Below, piece by piece: positions 46,648 to 59,749 of a stretch of DNA of 64,000 nt; within the stretch, counting starts at the first letter, position 1; each line of letters opens with the position of its first letter. Made by a program: the position numbers and the translations under genes. The DNA lies in the NCBI RefSeq assembly GCF_018446385.1, contig NC_056005.1, forward strand, positions 45,637,461 through 45,701,460. Reading direction: 5' to 3'. The notes under the pieces were generated by a model. It was not told where the DNA came from, did no database searches, and was given only the letters and a program-made list of their open reading frames with translations. Source of the DNA: Zingiber officinale (Eukaryota; Streptophyta; Magnoliopsida; Zingiberales; Zingiberaceae).

Positions 46648-49600
46648 TGTCACGCCCCGGAGGAGTCCCTGTCCGAAGAAATTTCGGCAGCACCTCCCCT
46701 GTACGGGTGACAATCTGAAACATTTATACAAATCCCTCTGGGCCACATATACCTCGGCCAACACGGCCGGAACAATAACAGTAATAAAAATATAACACAA
46801 AGTCATCCACGCAGTTTATATCATCAGCCCACTCGGCTGGAACAAAAATCCAAAACAAAGCAAAAAAAATGATAGAAAACCAAAATACATGACATGCTAG
46901 CCGGCTAGGCTTACACCACACCACAAAACACCACTCCGGAAATAAAATCGAAACACAAGCTAGATACACAAATACCAAAGTACAAATGGACAACAGTGAA
47001 GACAGATCTTCTGAGGTGACATGGGACCAGCAGACAGGATACTCCAAGCGACATCATAACGAACCTGGTACCTGAAAAAAAATAGTGTCCACGGGGATGA
47101 GTTCAACAACTCAGTGAATACCAATAGACATGCCTAGTAAGATATATCTAACAACAATAAACATGGAATACATCTTCCTAATCATATATGGGGAAAATGC
47201 AAAACTGAAAGGTAACTGAGGAAGCTGTACTCACCAGGAACACCTATCCAGAACAAAAGGGTCGTAAAATGTCCCTGTATGCATGTCAAACAAATGCATC
47301 CACCAAAATGCAATATAAGTGTAGCAAACACATGCAATAAATGCATGTGATGCCAATGACATGGTCCCCGACGCCATCGACTATCTCACACACAATGGTG
47401 AGACCAGAGGTAGGGCCGTGACAACCGCACTCGACATCATCGCTCTTGAGTGACCGAATGGACGGATCTTTGTCAGATAAGTGGGGAATACAATGCTCTC
47501 ATCTCCTGACACCATGACGGGAGGGATCCTGACGCTACCATGTCACACACACTACCCATGAGCGGACCAACCGAGCACCGCATTACGCTACCCATGAGCG
47601 GACCAATGGAGCACCGAACAGTGATGAAACTGGCGATATGCTCTACAATAATGGAGAAACCTACCTCGCAGCATGCAATCATGCGAATGCTGCATGAAAC
47701 TAAGCATGACAATATCCTGAACCAAATCCACATATATATAAAAATGTGTACCCTAGTACAAGTAAGTCAAATCCACAGATCTAGGGTATACAGGTCCTCT
47801 ATGGTATAACAACCTAGGTCCTGAAACATATCCACCTCCATAAAATATGTACCAACAATGTACATGGATCAAAGCAAAAGGTCTAGGTACACAGATCAGG
47901 TATGATATCAAAATATAGATACACATGTCAGATAATAAAAATTCAGAATCTAGTCCTAAACTCAGTAAAGCATGGTATGTCACTTACTCTAGGAACTAAG
48001 GTACTCATGGTAATAATCATGAAGTATAAACATGGATACATAACAAGCGACCAAACAGATCATGCTATGGGTATCAAACCGTGACATACTAAAGACAAAC
48101 ATGATCATTGCTTGTAGCTATAAAATACTATGCATATTCAATTGACAATATCATAAAAGATAAGTCAAGAGGTACCCGCCTCCAATAGCAGGCCCAATCC
48201 AGTCAAATTCAACGTCGAGATGCTCGTCTCGAATCAGAGTCCTGTAATACATGGTATCCAGATTTAGCTAATTTCATATAAATAAATTAGCTAAATCTAA
48301 TCCTTGAAAAGCTAACATAAATCCAGATCCAATTATAAACCCTAATTGGATCATTTAACTCCTCAATCGACTTTAACTAATCCATACGAATTAGAACTTG
48401 CAAAAAGCATAATCCATCACAACAACTTAATCTAAACCAATTCATAAGAACTCACCCAAATCCAAGATGGTCGCTGATGGCTCACGGTCAAAGGGTTTCC
48501 CTGCCCAAAATAGAATGATCGGTGTTGTGGATCGCAAGTGAACAATGCTGCCCAAGCTACAAAGGCTTAGAATATAGCCGAAATAGAAAGCTTACAGCCT
48601 TAAACCTCCACCGATAGCTACGAAGAATCATCTATACATCCATAAAGTATACTCGGATCAGTCCAAGTCTTACCATTAAGCATCAAATTAAATTAAGCTA
48701 ACCTGTACCAATTCTAATAATCCATTCAACTACTACTAAAGGTGCATCAACAAACTAAGCATCCACCATCTATAAATTTCTCAATGCTAAATACCCTCAC
48801 CTCTTCCTCTTCAGCAGCTAGCAAGCGCCATGGATTAGGTAGAGTCAGCAACAAGCCATTGGCACCGTGGTAGTCGGAACCAACTAGTTCACTGTCTTCC
48901 AATCAACAATCCAGAATCAACTCTATGAATGAATTAACTGCCCAAATCTAATACCAGATTTAGATCACTTACCTTCATCTTGTGCCCACAACCTCCTCTC
49001 TACCATCAACAGCAAGCACTAGAGATGAAGCAATAACTGACAGTGGGGAACATCGGGTGATTGGGAACGACTAATCGGAATTAGGGCACAGCTTGGAAGG
49101 CTTCGGGTGGCTGGCGGCTAAGGCACAGGGAACTGTGATGCTGCTCGGAATGGATGAGGAGGAAAAAAATCAGGGAGAAGGGCTCGGCGGACCTGGTGGC
49201 CGGCGCTCGAAGAAGAGGAGGAGTCGGCATCTGCGTCAGCCAGGGAAAAGATTGTATGTGTCGGGTTGAAGAAACCGCTGCGGGCGGCAGCAGTTAGGGC
49301 AGAGGAGTTCGGCAAGGAAAGAAGAGGACGCCGAAAAGAGGCGCCGAAAAGAGGCGCTGGCGCTGGCTGTCGTCGCTAGGGCAGAGGATCCTAGGGCGGC
49401 GCTCAAGTGCCGGCGAGGAGAAAACGTCTACGACACAGGAGGAGAAGGGATCGGGCGGCGCGGTTCGGTAGAGAGGGGAAGATCGGGCTCTGCACGCGCG
49501 CGGAGAGGGAAGAAAAGGAACGACACAGTAAGGGATCGGAGGAAAAAGGAATAAAGAAAAAAGAAAAGAAAATTAAAAAGAAATCAAGCATTTCCTCATT

Positions 49601-49746
49601 TAAATGGGGAAGCCCAAACAGGCTTTCTCGGAAGCCTATTTATCCCCGTAACCGAAGTCATACGGTCTCCGAAAAATTCTAGAAAAATTCTCAGAAATTC
49701 CAGAAAATTCCCTTATCATTATTCGCCATTTTTTCGGTATTTTACA
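46648..49746 (-). mobile_element. E5 3' LTR
   Basis: 3,099 bp; on the minus strand TGTAAAATACCG..GGGCGTGACA. Palindrome 48260-48298, acceptor-like site (complement of CTGT, 48242-48245), donor-like GTAAGT (complement of 48967-48972), GC-rich block 49080-49480. Confidence 0.85.
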
Positions 49747-49759
49747 TTCTCCCCTACTA
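49747..49759 (-). other. E5 polypurine tract
   Basis: The complement reads GTAGGGGAGAA next to the LTR start; one purine is interrupted compared with E2 and E4 (GTGGGGGAGAA). Confidence 0.65.
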
Positions 49760-49849
49760 ATAATAATTTGGTCCCCAAATTTCGTTATCTACCATCAGTA
49801 GTACTAGCAAAAGTTAAACTGTATAAATGTTGAACGGTACATTAAATCA

Positions 49850-52290
49850 CATACCTCAAGTGAAAAGATGGGGGTATCGAGCTCGGATAGTATCCTCGAG
49901 CTCCCATGTAGCCTCCTCGTTCGAATGACACTGCCATCCGACTTTAACCAGTCAGATAGTCTTGTTCCGCAACTAACGCTCTTTCCGGTCTAAAATCCAT
50001 ACCGCAACCTCCTCGTAGGTCACGTCAGGCTGTACGGGAACTGAGATATTTGTCATCACATGTGTCGGGTCAGGTACGTATCTCCTCAGCATAGATACGT
50101 GGGATACGTCGTGAACTCCTGCCAGGGACGGTGGTGGTGCATACCGGTAAACTACCGCTCTAATCCTTTCCGAGATCTGGAAAGGTCCAATGTATCCCGG
50201 GCTAGCTTACCTCTGAGGCCAATCTCTTCACCCCTTTCGTGGGTGAAACTCGCAGAAATACATGGTCGCCTACAGAGAACTCTAAGAGTCTCCGACTCCG
50301 GTCTGCATAACTCTTCTGGCGGTCCTACGCCTCTGACATCCTCCGTCTGATAGTACGGACCAACTCTGTCTCAAGCTGAGCTCTATGAGGTCCCAATAAC
50401 TGGACCTCCCCAACCTCATCCCAGAGGGTGGGTGTCCGACAAGGCCTACCATACAACACTTCAAACGGTGCCATCTGGATAGCCAAATGCAAACCGTTGT
50501 TGTAGGCAAACTCTCTAATAATGGTAAATGGTCCTCCCAACTGCCTCCAAAATCCAATACACAAGACCTCAGCAAGTCCTCTAGAGTCTAAATGGTCCAC
50601 TCTAACTGTCCATCTGTCTGCGGATGGAAAGTTGTACCGAAACAGAGCTGCGTGCCCAAGCCTGCTGCAGACTCTGTCAAAAAAATGAGACGTGAACCGG
50701 GGGTCTCTATCCAAAATAATAGTCAATGGGACACCACGTGATCTGATAATCTCCCGGCAAAACAGATCTACCAATCGATCCAGGAAATCAGTCTTCCGGA
50801 TCGCTAACAAGTGCACGGATTTGGTTAATCGATCAACGATTACCCAAATCGCGTCATGGCCTCGTCGTGTCCTCGGCAAACCTACCACAAAGTCCATAGT
50901 GATATGTTCCCACTTCCACTTGGAAATAGGAATCCGCTGAAGTAGCCGGGCAGGTCTCTGGTGCTCATCCTTCACCTGTTGACAGACAAGACATCTAGCT
51001 ACAAAATCCGCGATGTCTTCTTCATACCGTTCCACCATACAGAACGCCTCAAATCTCGGTACATATGGGTACCGCCTGGGTGGATAGCAAATCGAGAACG
51101 ATGAGCCTCCTGAAGTAGCTCCTGTAAGACCGGGTGAGACTGAGGTATGCATAATCTGCCTCGAAAGTATATAATACCCTCCTCGTCTCGTGTGAACTCA
51201 GTCTGATGCCCAGAAGCTATCTGACTGTCAATGAACTACAAATGTTGTTCACCGGCCTAGGCTTCTCAGATCCTCGTCCTGATCGACGACTGAGCAACCA
51301 TGGTAACCCGAATACCCTGCTCTGTCTGTCCCTGCTCCTCAAGGTCTAACTCGGAGAAATCCTGAACCAAGTCTGTAACTGAAACTCGGTGGCAAGTCAA
51401 AGTCCCTCAGGACTTCTTGCTGAGTGCATTGGCAACCACATTAGCTTCCTCCGGGTGGTAGCTAATGGTACAATCGTAATCCTTCAGGAACTTCATCCAT
51501 CTCCTCTGTCGGAGATTGAGTTCCTTTTTAGTGAACAGATATTTGAGACTCTTATGGTTAGTGAGAATCTCAATGTAATATCATACAGATGATGCTGCCA
51601 AATCTTCAAGGCAAAATAATGGCGGCCAGCCACAAGTCATGTACTGGGTAGTTCTCCTTATACTCCTTCAACTGCCGAGAAGTAGGAGACTACCCTGCCG
51701 TGCTGCATCAAAACAGCGCCCAAACCCTGTAGACATGCGTCGGAATAGAGCACGAATCCGTCCTCTTCAGAAGGTAAAACCAAAATCGGAGCCGACACTA
51801 GTCTCCGCTTTAGCTCCTCGAAGCTAGTCACGTAGTCCTCGGACCACGTGAACTTCACGCCTTTCTTGGTCAGGCGTGTCAGTTGCATAGCTATCCGAGA
51901 GAAACCCTCAATGTATCTCCGGAAATATCGAGCCAAACAGAGGAAGTTGCAAGCTTCATGTATAGACTCTGTCTACTTCCAACGGTAACAACCTCTATTT
52001 CCTATGGAACCACGGTATACCCTACTGGTGACCGTGTGTCTCAAATATCTCACAGAAGACAATCAAAATACGCACTATTGAACTTCACATATAGACGTTT
52101 CCGTCGAAACATCTCTAGCACTATGCGAAGATGGTATACGTGATACACCTCAGATCAGGAATAAAACACCACGACGTCAATAATGATAACGAATTTTGAT
52201 CCAATATCCTAGGGATACCCAAATCATCGAGTCCACAAAAACATCTAAGGCTCCGTAAGCCCCAATAGTAAAACCAAAACACAAAATGTC
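49850..52290 (-). pseudogene. pol: E5 pol: RT (truncated), RNase H, integrase, chromodomain
   Basis: The longest open stretch is 275 codons (51152-50325): integrase zinc region (ARCLVCQQVKDEHQRPA), core with MDFVVGLPRTRRGHDAIW and ILDRDPRFTSHF. Two opposite frame shifts then replace the part that should carry the catalytic Glu, and the normal frame is recovered at EFAYNNGLHLAIQM. The chromodomain (49870-50020) keeps WILDRKER and VKVGWQ but has two stops. RNase H is near 51400-51600 and RT near 51660-52200, where the FIDD box reads IIIDVVVFYS, one Asp lost. RT upstream of about 52290 and all of gag and protease are missing. Confidence 0.85.
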
Positions 52291-52383
52291 CGTATCACAG
52301 ACATTCCTAACCATAAGATCCTCGATAACAAGTCGGAAATCTGATCACCAACAACATAAATCACCAAAAATAGATCCTCCAGT

Positions 52384-52604
52384 GTGAGAGCAACGCTCCA
52401 TCACACGAAATACCATATATGTGGGAGCAATGCTCTACCATAAGAAATCCTCAATATGTGGGAGCAACGCTCCACCACAAAACGATCCACAACATGTAGG
52501 AGCAACGCTCCACCACGATAATCCAAAATATGTAAGAGCAACGCTCTATCACAAACCAACAATAATATGTGAGAGCTCCGCTCCACCACAAACGATCCAT
52601 AAGT
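52384..52604. repeat. 6-unit 37-bp hairpin array in E5
   Basis: Six units with GGAGCAACGCTCC-type cores. One unit has AGAGCAACGCTCT, where both stem sides changed together. The outer flanks match the E2 array (first unit GAGAGCAACGCTCCATCAC, last followed by CATAAGTGTCCAAG), so the two arrays are the same locus with different copy number. Confidence 0.9.
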
Positions 52605-54318
52605 GTCCAAGGCACCTAACTATCCAACTAGAGGCTGCATGAGATCACTCAACCACATACCACTGTGGGCAGCCAAAGGTATAACAATCCAGCAATCAAA
52701 TCAAACTCATCGTCAAATCTATCAACATCGTAGTGAGTCACCCACTGATAAGAAAATGGGTTGACAGGGTAATCCAACAAATGACATAATGCAGACACTC
52801 CACATCCTGCATTCAACATAGGTAGAATCATCATGATGCTACCAACCACACACCTGGCACACGTGCACACACAACATATGTATGATCGACATAATCCTCC
52901 AATTAGTACACACAAAACATACTCACAACAAAGGTATAAACCATCGTGATACCTCCAACAATGCATACCGAACCCGTGTGCACATATCAATATAGGTATA
53001 ATCGATAATACACCTCAATCAACACTCACATGACATATATACACCTATGCCAAGAGTATAATCAATGTAATACTTCCAATAATTCATAATAGACACGAGT
53101 GTACACACAGAACAAATATAATGAATCAGATACCTCGAATATTATACCGAACACATCTACACATATCACAACTCAGATTAAATCGATAAGATACCTCCAA
53201 TAAAACAATCAGACCACTCGGGTATATTCTACTGGAAACTCACAACAATCATAACTGGAAAAATATACACCCACTACATGAAATCAGACCGCCCATCATA
53301 ACACTCCTACAACACATACTAATCATATGTACACACCACATAGATATGTAGAATCAGCATATTTAATCCAATCAACCTGATATTCCCTATACTACCTTCT
53401 AAGTTATCCAACTAGGTACATACAGTCAAAAATTAACGTACCCATGGAATATGATACATCGATCCTCTATAAACTGACCCAAATCGACAATGATATACGG
53501 TCAATTCAGTCTTTTCCACATCAGTACAAAACATGTACTCCAATGTTCTCTAGATACCAAATTAAGCATAAATTATCCAAAGATTCAAACCTCTAAAATT
53601 AGAGTATGACAATCCTCTCCTGATCGGACCAATAAAGCTAAATTGGTCATCTACTAACTAATCAAGAATACCTTAATCCTCCACAGGCTACTAAGGTATA
53701 TCAATCTACGACTACCCAAGTCGACAAGCGTAAATTAGTCTTCCACTGACCAATCTAACAAGAGTAAATCAGTTATCTACTGATGTAATTAATTAAGATA
53801 AAATGGCATGCTACTGGCTAGGTCAACATGAAGATATAGATACTATCCACTACCCAGCTAATACTAGCAGAGGCTGGTATGTGCCTCAATCTGCTAATCA
53901 ACTAGTAGTAACAGAAGCTAAAACTACTCGTGATATGATATGAAAAATTACCGGAGACTATAATCCTTGATCTCTATTAAGGTCTACCATGATCAGTGGG
54001 TTACCTAATACATACAATATATGTTATATCAACTAGACAGGTACTAATAAAGAATACTAATACATGTCATAAACTGTAATAGTCAACAGTGCATATACTA
54101 ACCAAAAGGTAGGATAACATATACCAAGATACCTCCTATAGCTTGGAGATGTCCTGTCGCTGCCAAGTCCCAAAATCTGAAAAGTCACATCAAGAAGACC
54201 AAAACATGAAATTCGAAACACAAGAAAAATAAGACTCGTAAGCCGATCTCTGATACCAAATAAATTGGTATCAGATAAATCTCAAAAATCCAGAACACAT
54301 AGCAAGTATCGTAACCTG
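52605..54318. other. non-coding replacement block in E5
   Basis: AT-rich, no coding, homologous to 34557-36271 in E2. It ends just before the primer site. Confidence 0.75.
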
Positions 54319-54330
54319 GCTCTGATACCA
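54319..54330 (-). other. E5 primer-binding site
   Basis: Complement TGGTATCAGAGC, exact, six bases from the LTR. Confidence 0.85.
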
Positions 54331-54336
54331 CTAAAT

Positions 54337-57300
54337 TGTCACGCCCCGGAGGAGTCCCTGTCCGAAGAAATTTCGACAGCACCTCCCCTGTACGGGTGAC
54401 AATCTGAAACATTTATACAAAGCCCTCAGGGCCACATATACCTCGGCCAACACGGTCGGAACAATAACATTAATAAAAATATAACACAAAGTCATCCATG
54501 TAGTTTATATCATTAGCCCACTCGGCTGGAACAAAAATCCAAAACACAGCAAAAAAATGATAGTAAACCAAAATACATGACATGCAAGCCGGCTAGGCTT
54601 ACACCACACCACAAAATACCACTCCGGAAACAAAATTGAAACACAAGCTAGATACACAAATACCAAAGTACAAATGGACAACAGTGAAGACAGATCTTCT
54701 GAGGTGACATGGGACCAGCAGACAGGATACTCCAAGCAACATCATAACCAACCTGGTACCTGAAAAAAATAGTGTCCACGGGGGTGAGTTCAACAACTCA
54801 GCGAATACCAATAGACATGCCTAGTAAGATATATCTAACAGCAATAAACATGGAATGCAGCTTCCTAATCATATATAGGGAAAATGCATATATGGGGAAA
54901 ATGCAAAACTGAAAGGTAACTGAGGAAACTGTACTCACCAGGAACTCCTATCCAGAACAAAAGGGTCATCAAACCAGATACACAATATTCCTCCTGTATG
55001 CATGTCAAACAAATGCATCCACCAAAATGCAGCATATAAGTGTAGCAAACACAAGCAAATAAATGCAATAAATGCATATGATGCCAATAACATGGTCACC
55101 CCTGACGCCAGTCAGTCATCTCACACACAATGGTGAGACTGAGTGGGTAGGGCTGTGACAACCGTGCACTCTGACATCACTGTTCTTGATGAGTGGCCGA
55201 ATGGACGGGATGCTGTCGAAGTACACACATACTCCTACCCCAAATCATAAGTGGGGGAGCGCAATGCTCTCATCTCCCGGTACACCATGACTTGCGTCAC
55301 ACTACCCATGAGTGGACCAACGGAGCACCGAACAGAGTAAAACTGACGTGCTACCACGCTGCGTCACGCTACCCATGAGCGGACCAACGGAGCACCGAAC
55401 AGTGATGAAACTGGTGACATGCTCTATAATAATGGAGCAGCCTACCTCGCAGCATGTAATCATGTGAATGGTGCATGAAACTAAGCATGACAATATCCTG
55501 AACCAAATCCACGTATATATAAAAATGTGTACCCTAGTACAAGTAAGTCAAATCCACAGATCTAGGGTATACAGATCCTCTATGGTATAACAACCTAGGT
55601 CCTGAAACATATCCACCTCCATAAAATATGTACCAACAATGTACATGGATCAAAGCAAAAGGTCTAGGTACACAGATCAGGTATGATATCAAAATATAGA
55701 TACACATGTCAGATAATAAAAATCTAGAATCTAGTCCTAAACTCAGTAAAGCATGGTATGTCACTTACTCTAGGAACTAAGGTACTCATGGTAATAATCA
55801 TGAAGTATAAACATGGATACATAACAAGCGACCAAACGGATCATGCTATGGGTATCAAACCGTGACATACCAAAGATAAACATGATCATTGCTTGTAGCT
55901 ATAAAATACTATGCATATCCAATTGACAATATCATAAAAGATAAGTCAAGAGGTACCCGCCTCCAATAGCAGGCCCAATCCAGTCAAATTCAACGTCGAG
56001 ATGCTCGTCTCGAATCAGAGTCCTGTAATACATGGTATCCAGATTTAGCTAATTTCATATAAATAAATTAGCTAAATCTAATCCTCGAAAAGCTAACATA
56101 AATCCAGATCCAATTATAAACCCTAATTGGATCATTTAACTCCTCAATCGACTCTAACTAATCCATACGAATTAGAACTTGCAAAAAGCATAATCCATCA
56201 CAACAACTTAATCTAAACCAATTCATAAGAACTCACCCAAATCCAAGATAGCCGTTGATGGCTCACGGTCAAAGGGTTTCCCTGCCCAAAACAGAATGAC
56301 CGGTGTTGTGGATCGCCAGTGAACAATGCTAGCCAAGCTACAAAGGCTTAGAATATAGCCGAAATAGAAAGCTTACAGCCTTATAAACCTCCACCGATAG
56401 CTACCAAGAATCACCTATACATCCATAAAGTATACTCGGATCAGTCCAAGTCTTACCATTAAGCATCAAATTAAATTAAGCTAACCTGTACCAATTCTAA
56501 TAATCCATTCAACTACTACTAAAGGTGCATCAACAAACTAAGCATCCACCATCTATAAATTTCTCAATGCTAAATACCCTCACCTCTTCCTCTTCAGTAG
56601 CTAGCAAGCGCCATGGATCAGGTAGAGTCAGCAACAAGCCACTGGCGTCGTGGTAGTCGGAACCAACTAGTTCACTGTCTTCCAATCAACAATCCAGAAT
56701 CAACTCTATGAATGAATTAACTGCCCAAATCTAATACCAGATTTAGATCACTTACCTTCATCTTGTGCCCACAACCTCCTCTCTACCATCAACAACAAGC
56801 ACTAGAGACGAAGCAATAACTGACAGTGGGGAAAGCTTGGAAGGCTTCGGGTGGCTGGCGGCTAAGGCACAGGGAACTGTGATGCTGCTCGGAATGGATG
56901 AGGAGGAAAAAAATCAGGGAGAAGGGCTCGGCACACCTGGTGGCCGGCGCTTGAAGAAGAGGAGGAGTCGGCGTCTGCGTCGGCCAGGGAAAGGCTTGTA
57001 TGTGTCGGGTTGAAGAAATCACTGCGGGCGGCAGCAGTTAGGGGAGAGAAGTTCGACAGGGAAAGAAGAGGGCGCCGGAAAGAGGCGGCACTGCCTGTCG
57101 TCGCTAGGGCGGCGCTCAAGTGTCGGCGAGGAGAAAACGTCTACAGCACAGGAGGAGAAGGGATCGGGCGGCGCGGCTCGGAAGAGAGGGGAAGATCGGG
57201 CTCTGCACGCGCGTGGAGAGGGAAGAAAAGGAACGACACAGTAAGGGATCGGAGGAAAAAGGAATAAAGAAAAAAGAAAATAAAATTAAAAAGAAATCAA

Positions 57301-57461
57301 GCATTTCCTTATTTAAATGGGGAAGCCCAAACAGGCTTTCTCGGAAGCCTATTTTATCCCCGTAACCGAAGTCATACGGTCTCCGAAAAATTCCAGAAAA
57401 ATGCTCAGAAATTCCAGAAAATTCCCTTATCATTATTCGCCATTTTTTTCGATATTTTACA
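54337..57461 (-). mobile_element. E5 5' LTR
   Basis: 3,125 bp. Same landmarks as the 3' LTR: palindrome about 56040-56078, donor-like site near 56755, GC-rich block 56850-57230. It differs from the 3' LTR mostly by single changes and a few indels, for example a missing stretch around 49040-49085 and 49330-49390. Confidence 0.85.
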
Positions 57462-57466
57462 ATATG

Positions 57467-58206
57467 TCTCGAAGCTGATTCTGCATGAGGAATGACCTAT
57501 GATACATAATCTTACCTTACTTAACATGAGACTGGTTTCAACACTCGAATCTATGTCAAAGATCACACAATAACAATTTTACAGTTGCATCATCTCTCAC
57601 CTTATATTCTTTAAGGAAAGGACAAAACAAACAAAAACAAATGTTCATGTTTGAAGCTTAGATATATGGATAATGACATGTCAAAATAGTGAGTTTGGAT
57701 CAAATTCAGGAATATGTCAAGTGTTCCAATGGAACAGGTTTAGCCTGTACATGTAACCATTGCCAAACAATTAGTTACCATCCTTAGGTAGTGTCATTTC
57801 CAAGAATGCTACAGTAAATTACTGACGATGTTTGAGTAGTTATATTTAAAGTAGCCGCAACATTCTCATTTATCTAACTCTACTGTTATTCTGTTAACGT
57901 TCAAACACCAAAAATAAGTGATCAAGGCTTAAGTTAAAGACATCAAAGGAGTAGTTAAATATCTGTCTTGATTTACATCAACTGTCAAGTTTGCAATGTG
58001 ATACCAACTTTGTCAAAAGAGGCCAGATAATGAATATTACAGCAACATTCATATTTGAATGCTCGCAGTCTGAATTAGGTAGCTATTGAAGTTTAAAAGT
58101 CATAAGGTCACACATTCAGAAAAATTAGCTATTTGGAATTCCAACTAGGGATGCATAAGACTCAGAAAGATCACTAGCATCGGCTAATGGGAAGCGTGGC
58201 ATGCTG
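57467..58206. other. E4 filler, right part
   Basis: About 740 bp of ordinary, intron-like AT-rich DNA unlike any other part of the Tekay copies, ending at CAATTGGTAGAG where integrase homology starts. It may be host DNA picked up during reverse transcription. No exon was recognised. Confidence 0.5.
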
Positions 58207-58877
58207 ATTGAACAATTGGTAGAGTTCGCCTACAACAACAACTTTCATTTGGCTATCCAGATGGCATCGTTTGAAGCGTTGTATGGTAGGCCTTGTCGGA
58301 CACCCACCCTCTGGGATGAGGTTGGGGAGGCCCAGTTGTTGGGAGCTCATAAAGCTCAGCATGATACAGAGTTGGTCCGTACTATCAAACGGAGGATGTC
58401 AGAGGCACAGGACCGCCAGAAAGTTATACAGATCGGAGACGCAGACCCTTGGAGTTCTCTACAGGCGACCATGTGTTTCTACGAGTTTCACCTACGAAAG
58501 GGGTGAAGAGATTTGGCCTCAGAGGTAAGCTAGCTCCGCGGTACATTGGCTCTTTCGAGATCTTGGAGAGGATCAGAGCGGTACCTTACCGACTGGCACT
58601 ACCTCCGTCTCTGTCAGGCGTCCACGATGTATTCCACGTATCTATGCTGAGGAGATATGTACCCGATTCGACACATGTGCTGACAGATGTCTCAGTTTCA
58701 GTTCAGCCTGACGTCACTTATGAGGAATTCTGGTACGGATTCTGGATCGGAAAGAGCGTCAGTTGCGGAACAAGACTATCCGGCTGGTTAAAGTCGGATG
58801 GCAGCATCATTCGGATGAGGAGGCTACTTGGGAGCTCGAGGATACTATCCGAGCTCGATATCCCCATCTTTTTACTT
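58207..58877 (+). pseudogene. pol: E4 integrase C-terminus and chromodomain
   Basis: Reads LVEFAYNNNFHLAIQMASFE, YGRPCRTPTLWDEVGEAQLL and RTIKRRMSEAQDRQK, then a frame change. The next frame has GDHVFLRVSPTKGVKRFGLR to HVSMLRRYVPD and DVTYEE. After a second frame slip near 58729 the chromodomain reads VRILDRKERQLRNKTIRLVK, VGWQHHSDEEATWELED and ARYPHLF, with the Trp residues intact. The catalytic core, RT and gag are absent; it breaks in at about codon LVEFAYNN. Confidence 0.8.
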
Positions 58878-58977
58878 AAGGTATGTGATTTAATTTACCG
58901 TTCAGCATTTATACTTTATATCTGTTGTTATTACTTGCTGATGGTAGATAATGAAATTTGGGGACCAAATTTTTATT

Positions 58978-58989
58978 AGTGGGGGAGAA
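58978..58989 (+). other. E4 polypurine tract
   Basis: AGTGGGGGAGAA directly before TGTAAAATACC. Confidence 0.8.
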
Positions 58990-59749
58990 TGTAAAATACC
59001 GAAAATAGGAGAATATTAATAAGAGAATTTTCTGAAATTTTTGGAAATTTTTCAGGAATTTTTCGGAGCTCGTACGGACGAGTTAACGGGGATGAAAATG
59101 GGGTCCGGAAAAGCCTGTTTAGGCTATCCCATTGAGGAAAAGTTTTATTTCCTTTTCCTTTTTCTTTTCTTTTACTTTTTCTTTTTCTCTTATTCTTCCC
59201 CCGCGTGCCCGACTTCTCCCCTGCGCGCCCGACGCCTTCTCCTCTTTGCCCTAACCGCCGGCCATGACAGTTTCCTCCTCTTTCTATCTCTTCTCCTTCC
59301 CTTCCTACGACGCCACATTCTCTCCTTCTCCCGACGCCGAGCAGTACCGACGCCGCCGACGCCCTCTCCGATCTCCTCACGCGCGCCACCGCCGTTCCGA
59401 CGCAGAGCAGCGCCGGCCTTCTTCTCCTCTACCGACACCGAGACCTCCTCTTCCTCCATCTCGAGTGCCCTAGTAGACTACTTTCTTCCCGACGCCCTCT
59501 GCCCTAGATTTGGGCCACAGCCGCCGCCACTCTGCCCTAGCCGAATTCCTTCCATCGCCGGTAGTCTGAGTTCCCTTCTGGAGTTTGTGCCCTAGCCACA
59601 GCCTACACCGCCGCGACTTCCTCCGCTCTAGGTCAGGCCGACTCCCGACTTCCTCTCCTCCCTGTGCTCACGACTTGCCGCACCTCTGCACAGTGCCGAC
59701 GCCGCTGCCTAGTGCCCTATGCCCTTGATCAAATCCACGGTGAGGTTTA

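Larger units (their letters stand above)
46648..57461 (-). mobile_element. E5: gag-less Tekay-type element, ATATG target duplication
   Basis: Complete by its ends: LTRs 46648-49746 (3') and 54337-57461 (5'), flanked by ATATG at 46643-46647 and 57462-57466. Primer site and polypurine tract fix the minus orientation. The two LTRs are nearly the same over long stretches (for example 48100-48470 versus 55910-56240), with a few indels. The interior (4.6 kb) has damaged RT, RNase H, integrase and chromodomain plus a non-coding block with a hairpin array in place of gag and protease. The layout is the same as E2. Confidence 0.9.
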
